A stretch of 64,000 nt of DNA from Isoetes taiwanensis (Eukaryota; Streptophyta; Lycopodiopsida; Isoetales; Isoetaceae), in the NCBI GenBank assembly GCA_021234155.1, contig JAJEKV010000013.1:610894-674893 (forward strand). The letters are read 5' to 3'. The notes beneath the pieces are model-generated. The model had not been told where the DNA came from. It ran no database searches and was given only the letters and a program-made list of their open reading frames with translations. Of the stretch, positions 58,315-64,000 are shown one piece after another. Each line of letters begins with the position of its first letter. The stretch's first letter is position 1. The translations under genes were made by a program, and so were the position numbers.

Positions 58315-59440
58315 TCATATGTAAACAATACGTTTATCAACAAAAGAATTCTAAGACGGAGAAATGCTACTTTTAACTCTACATCGAGGGGCAAGGCCCC
58401 GCAAACACAACCCGCATGACAGTTGAACCCGTGACAGTGGAATACCAATTGTTAAAGTTCAGACGTCACCAATAAATCTAATATTCAGTTGATCGACTAT
58501 ACCATGCATGGGACTGTGGCAATTGCAGAAGTTCCTTATAGTTCATGTTATACAATTTATACATTACAAGAAATTTATTGCGGCGGCCTCCGCCGCGAAC
58601 ATTTCTCTTACCCAACTCAGGACAAAGTAGATTTTTGTATCAAGTCAAAAAGGATCTCAGCTATGGGCTTGCAAAATGGGCCTTAAACCCCATCATGGAT
58701 CGATAGCATTCGTTAACAGAACATTTTTACTTGCAAAAAGTGGTAGCCATCTCTATAAATAGCTGCTTGTTATCTCATTTCTAGCTTGCAAGGGTCTAGC
58801 TTATCTCTGTATCATCTCTGTATAATTGACAATTTAAACATCGTTGGAGAACATTTTAAGGTAACAGGTAGCAGTGACATGCTTGCCTCAACACTTATAT
58901 GTACCTTTTTTTTTGTTGAATAATTAAAAGTTCCTTTTCATCTAAAAAAAGAAAAAGAAAAAACTTGCTATGTTCTCTTATTACACATGCACGCTTCGTT
59001 TTAAATTAGGAATGACGATTGCCTAAAGTAAATATTACGTGAAATTTGGCATTTTTTTAGTTTGGCCATTTGAAGAGTTTAAAAATGCTGGAATGTGGAC
59101 AATATTGGCACAATTTAGATAGGAAAAACAATAAACCATTTCTATCAGTCGGTGGAGTTACACTCTTGGGGATTTGGATGAGGAGACTGATGAAAAACTG
59201 AATACCTGCAATTCAAATTCGTCTGCACAACACAAATCTTTATCATGCTAGTAACAACAGCAAATCAAATTCCCAAAGAGAACAGTACCAAAACCTCTCA
59301 ATGATTTATATAGATTACAGAATGCGTGGCACCCAAAAACAAACGTATCACTCTACAATTACATATGCTAGTTGAATCAGTGCTCCTAATAATGCCTAGA
59401 GCACAATTCTGATTTTCAATGTGCTTGACCAAATGACCAT
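58315..59440. other. Intergenic, 3' flanks of two convergent genes
   Basis: Between the plus-strand CFAP119-like stop and the minus-strand BTB-type stop. AT-rich, with possible polyadenylation signals, and no other gene recognised. Confidence 0.5.
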
Positions 59441-59446
59441 GCGTTC

Positions 59447-59760
59447 TTAAGATCTATTTGCAACATTTTGAATAATTTTCAGTACTGCATCTGGATCCTC
59501 ATTCCTGTAAATAAGGCAGCGCAATTCATCTGTAAAGGCAACCTGCTTTAAATTCCTTGCAATACACTCGATACATACCCTTTTCAAATAATGTGCATCA
59601 TAGAATCGAGCTTGATTTAGCATCTCAATAGCATTCAACGGATAAACTTGGCTCGCCACTGCAGATTCACATACCCGTTTTAAAGCAGGAATGCCATACT
59701 TATGAGCAGCTGCCAACAATGCCATGCCATGCTCTTTCATGGCATTTGTATCATGCTCCC
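59447..59760 (-). CDS. BTB/POZ-type protein, C-terminal exon with BACK-like helices
   Basis: The last exon follows a TGTGCTTCAG acceptor at 59761-59770 and ends with a stop at 59447. It encodes KEHGMALLAAAHKYGIPALK, then RFYDAHYLKRVCIECIARNL and VLKIIQNVANRS. This is the second half of a BTB domain and the helices that follow it in plant BTB proteins, which act as substrate adaptors of CUL3 ubiquitin ligases. The first half of the BTB domain should lie at higher coordinates but was not recognised between 59770 and 60680. The gene may have long introns or be truncated. Confidence 0.6.
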
Positions 59761-59769
59761 CTGAAGCAC

Positions 59770-61200
59770 ATAAATTATACATTATTCAAAATAACATCTC
59801 AAACTTTTCAAAATAATTGTGGACAGTGTTGATCCAGATCGCCCTGGGGCAAATTTTCGGGCAGGCGATCATTTTCATTGGGCAATTTGAAAAGCATTAT
59901 TCCCTGCAAAAAGAAAGAAGAGAAGGCTTTTACATCCGTTCCAACAGTTCATCCTGTAGACCTGTGCAAAACCCTCTAAAACACCAAAGTAAAAAACGAT
60001 CTGCAAAATCCCTTCATAAGGTCGGCTTCCTCAAATTTTAAGCAGAATCTGGCCATTCACACCATTTACACCGGAAGTGGGTTGAAGATTTCCATAAAAA
60101 AGGGCTCTTCCTGCACAGAAGCACCTAAGAAATAATAGCTCCTAGTTCTTTCGTGCTGATGCAGAGCCACATCTCCAACCTCAGAATCCCCTGTCCTGGC
60201 TTCTACCTTAAGCCACACAATCGCTACCTCAGTTATATGGCTCGGATATCGCCATGGCTTAGCAAATTAAATCAAACGGCAAGTGACTGGTTAAGGTTCA
60301 ATTAGGGCAATTTATTACATACTTCATAGAAAAAATTTACACAGATGCCATAGAAGCAGAAGCTGGGGCGAATATTATCCATCCATAATATAGAAGCAGA
60401 AGCTGGGGCAGTTTGCTTCTTTGTTTCTTCGCAAAATGGTAGAAGGCGCCAGAGCTCTGAACGGAATGGAGCTCAGCACATGAACGGAAGCAGAAGGCGG
60501 CGAAATCGGAAGACTTGCTCTGATGATAAGGAAGATCTCTTGAGCCAGAAGAAGAACTCCTGTCGATGTCGACGGCCGAAATCAGGAGCCGCCATAGCCG
60601 AAGATTCAGGGCTTGCTTGCACCCTAAGAAATGGACATTCAGAATAACCCGAGTCTTCCTCAATCGTTGCAAAAACTTCGCCGGAAAATTCTATCCTAAA
60701 CTTGTACCCAGGAAAAAGAAGTACAGGTGTCGCTAAAATATTAAAGCATAAAGGAATCGAATCTTTGGTAAATCAATTATATCATTATTATATATTAATC
60801 TATTATTATAAAACCGTGGCGTCGGTCTGTGCGCCCGATCGACGGCCGAGATCGCGGCAATGTCCCTGCCCCCCGCCGGACGGCCCAGATTTGTCTGTTT
60901 ATGCTTCTGCCCCCATCAAACGGCCTATATTGTGCCACGTGGCATCATCAACCCTTGAAGACAAGCCTTAAAATTGAATGGTGGTATCTCCATTTTTTTG
61001 AAGGGCAACTTTTTAGAGTTGCCATTCATGTTGAATGGCAATTTTGTCAAGATGCCATTCTTTTGAAGGTTAAATTTGTTCTTAGCCATTCATTAAAGCT
61101 GCAATAAACAAGCACATCTTCAGTATAAAAGCAAAAACGCTTCACCATATATAATTCACACATAAAGCTTAAAGGCCTTCCTATTATGATTCAATAGCCC
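59770..61200. other. Unassigned region upstream of the BTB-type exon
   Basis: A minus-strand open frame at 60337-60672 (111 codons) matches nothing I know and could be the leader of the BTB-type gene. Near 60340-60410 the phrase ATAGAAGCAGAAGCTGGGGC occurs twice, 38 bases apart. A GC-rich patch at 60815-60900 lies next to AT-rich sequence. Confidence 0.4.
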
Positions 61201-61205
61201 AAAGT

Positions 61206-61642
61206 TTACGATTGCACTATGCGGCGCTGCCTATGATCCATCCAATCGGCATAGATCATCTCATAGTCTGCATCTGCCACGTCAGGCGATGATAATGATA
61301 AGAACATCAACATTTCAAGAGTTTTCAGATTCAAAGATTCTCGATCATCATCCTTTATCAAGTTTTGCCTTCGGAATCCACGTTCACAGAAGATGTTGGA
61401 AGAACTAGAACTGCTTGCCATAACTTCATCATGTCATCATAGACATCAGAATGGAAATCACACACTCTACAAGCATCCCATAAAGTCTTCATGTTCTTAC
61501 GGCTTTGTTGCACTTGTAATCTTACTACAAATGAATATGCTTGCCCTTTGCACTTTTCAATATTAAGAAATGCATATTGCCCTTCCCCAAAATTATTACA
61601 TAAAGTGCTAGTCCACTTATATGTTTGGTCTTCCATTTCCAT
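61206..61642 (-). pseudogene. hAT transposase C-terminal fragment
   Basis: The minus-strand frame 61358-61642 ends MMKLWQAVLVLPTSSVNV and the frame 61206-61421 continues CERGFRRQNLIKDDDRESLN and LKTLEMLMFL. This order (P-x-S...CERGFS...N-x-I-K...L-x-x-L) is the hAT dimerisation region. A frame change near 61370 separates the two. The N-terminal transposase parts were not found. Confidence 0.65.
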
Positions 61643-61649
61643 GTTTAAT

Positions 61650-64000
61650 GTTGGTTGGTTTGCTATTAATTTCGTAGTATCTCATTAAGTATAAAAATCC
61701 TATTCTATTCTATTAATAATTATAAATTAATAATGGTATCTTGTTCCAATTGGGGTGGGAAAATACATGAATAATAGAAAATATATATACTAGAAAATAA
61801 ATTTTTTTGTTTGAACTTGCCATTCAATTGAAGGGTGAAATTTGCCAAAGCCGTTCAAATTTAAGGCCTGCTTGAAGAGACACATAAAACATACCCTTTC
61901 GTGCAAAAATTTGAAATATGGATTGTTATTATGCCAAAGTGGCATCGTTTCCAGATTTTCTTGCCCTTTTCCTACTGTCCGGAAGACCTTTCTAGGGCCG
62001 CTACGATAGAGAAGACGAAAGAATGCTCAAAATTTTTCAGGGCGGATCATCCTGGGGTTGCTTTTGGTTGCCAGAACCCCTCGACTGTGCAGACATGGCT
62101 GCTCTTCCGGTTCAACATCTTTTTTTTGGGTTCAATGTCTAATGGCTGCTCTTCCGGTATGTTGGATTGCATTATAGTACAACGAGCTCATTCTTCTGCC
62201 AAACAATCTGTGCTCCTGCAGGGATTGCATGCAAAGATTTCTATGACATTGAGATCATAATTTGCTGATGAAGTAAAGGTTTTCTTTTTACTATGCTTTC
62301 TTAAAAGGGCATCTGATGCATTTCGAACTAGAGCTATGGACATGCATAAATAATGCACGATTAGTTCCTAGCCAAAGATCCACATGAACTTGGTTACTCA
62401 GATATGTTCTAGAATGTGCCAAACAGAGGCTATGGTACCGTGCATACCGGACTAAAGGACCCTTTAAACGTTTTGCTCAATCAAAGCCAAAGTGTTTCTA
62501 TTCCTCGCATCTTTACAATAAAATGGAAGAGTTCATATCTCAACTATCATATTCTTTTTTGTGAGATTAGATGATTTCAAGAATGCTTTGGATTGTTGCG
62601 GATGAATCCATAATCATTGAATATTTTGAAGAAATGCAACAGAAGCATAGAGCCAAACAAGCTCATTCTTGTGAATATTCCGAACGCATGTGGTACCAAT
62701 CGTTGTAGTAGTGCCATCTATGCATCCATGGGCGATTCTTTATAGCTGATTTCGGAATCGCCTTTACCTCATCTTGCACAAGGATTGAGCTATTTTTTAC
62801 CGTAGTGTATCTCTTCCCGCACTAAAGGGATATGTGGCTCTTTGATATCCCCAAATACTTCACTACACCCGGTATCCTTCCACCGGCTTTGAACTCCAAG
62901 GTCGGGGATAATGTATCAACCCGGTTGCCAGAGGCCGGAGAGGTCGGGCAGGTGGATCTATGCCACCCCTAGGGAGACTGTTATTCAACCTCTGCCACCA
63001 TATACCATGGTGACTTTTTACCCCAATTGCTTTCCCCTGGGTATGATCCCGTTTTTAAAGTTTTTATTTTGGCACGTTAAGTTTTTATTGAAAAGGCAAA
63101 TTTTTCATTTGAAGGTTTCAAAACCGCAAGAACCCAAATGGTTTGAGAGCTGCAAATTGTTGAGGATTTATTTCTTGGTTACTAAAGTGCATGATCTTAT
63201 GTGTAGCAACGACCCTTGGTGATCAAATATGCATCTAATGGACAGTACCGAGATGATGTTTCTCCTGCAATGGGGTTGCCGCCCTGGAATTCCTGCAATT
63301 GTTTCACAAGTTCCTTCTGGCATCATTTGACGAGGGGATCGGTACACCCATATTCTAAGACCGAACAAACCTGGTATATTAGATGCTCCGATCCAAACAA
63401 TGTACTCACATCACGAAGAAATACATACAAAGATATAGCAACTTAAAATAGAAGGAACTACATTTAGTTGCATGTTGCACCAGTTCAAATATGCACAAAA
63501 AATGTGAGCAATTGCTATGTAGATTGATTGCACACATGGAATTATCAAGTCTCCTATTTTTTAAAGAAGATGCGCTGCTGGTAGAGATCATTGTCAGTGT
63601 TCTTTCCAATGAAGGAAAGATCTTGCAGTTGCTTTTGGCCCTGCTCACAAATAGAATAGATTCATAAATAAGACTGAGCTTTGTCTATAGCATATGACCA
63701 AGTTTAAAACAAGGCCATGGCCTGACTTTTCCTTGCATTTGGCTAGAATCTAAGCTGCTATTAATGCTTCTTTCTTTCTTTGAAAATGCTAATGTAGTTT
63801 GTTCATGTCTTTATTGGTTGGATTATTGATGTCCATCATATTAGAATTCTGCGTAATAATGGGTTCTGAGATGGATGGTATTGCTTGCAAAAAGTCTTGG
63901 TTCTAGGTCTGAGTTCAGTAATAGTTTATGGTTCTAAATGCAAAGAATCACATGGCAGAGGACCCTCCCATCTTTCTTTTTCATTTCAAATGTAACCTTG
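61650..64000. other. Unassigned right end
   Basis: No conserved protein was recognised. The open frame 62911-63222 (103 codons, plus) has a Pro-rich start and a basic hydrophobic middle and resembles nothing known to me. The sequence is AT-rich throughout. Confidence 0.4.

Overview
The window is nuclear DNA of a land plant: AT-rich, with spliced genes set among heavily nested retrotransposons. Two genes bear on the lineage. One is a full-length, 30-exon DEK1 (the membrane-anchored calpain of land plants and their algal relatives). The other is the C-terminal part of a gene that looks like CFAP119/CCDC189, an axoneme-associated protein expected only in plants with swimming sperm. Together they point to a seed-free plant (fern or lycophyte favoured; bryophyte, cycad or Ginkgo not excluded). 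This is inference; no marker fixes the species.

Layout. 0.9-6.4 kb: decayed Ty3/Gypsy element, minus strand. 6.4-12.3 kb: no recognisable gene. 12.3-23.1 kb: DEK1, minus strand, about 6.5 kb of coding sequence with all 29 introns bounded by GT/GC-AG but about 15 reading-frame breaks, mostly at short homopolymers. 23.1-28.4 kb: DEK1 upstream region, a diverged duplicated AT-rich block with hairpin inserts, and a Copia remnant. 28.4-49.6 kb: a large nest. Its frame is a minus-strand, gag-only LTR element with very long LTRs. Its two LTR copies have collected a palindrome-rich terminal-repeat element, a foldback element, a short-LTR element that encloses LINE reverse-transcriptase sequence, a SINE, a Copia element and a chromodomain-type Gypsy element (called element X here). 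49.8-55.2 kb: Copia remnants and a Copia-derived element with a perfect 5-bp target duplication whose gag region is present twice in opposite orientations. 57.0-59.8 kb: the CFAP119-like gene (plus) and the C-terminal exon of a BTB/BACK-type gene (minus). 61.2-61.6 kb: hAT transposase tail. The rest is unassigned.

The most unusual feature is in element X. Between a primer-binding-site-like sequence and the pol remnant, where gag would be expected, lies a TATA-headed gene. It can be read as three exons encoding about 254 residues: an H3-type tail tip (MARTKQTAR), a long charged extension and a highly diverged but gap-free histone H3 fold. Three copies of a conserved nested hairpin of about 70 nt lie around it, and a second TATA box with a similar leader follows. 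This could be a captured or centromeric-type H3 variant.
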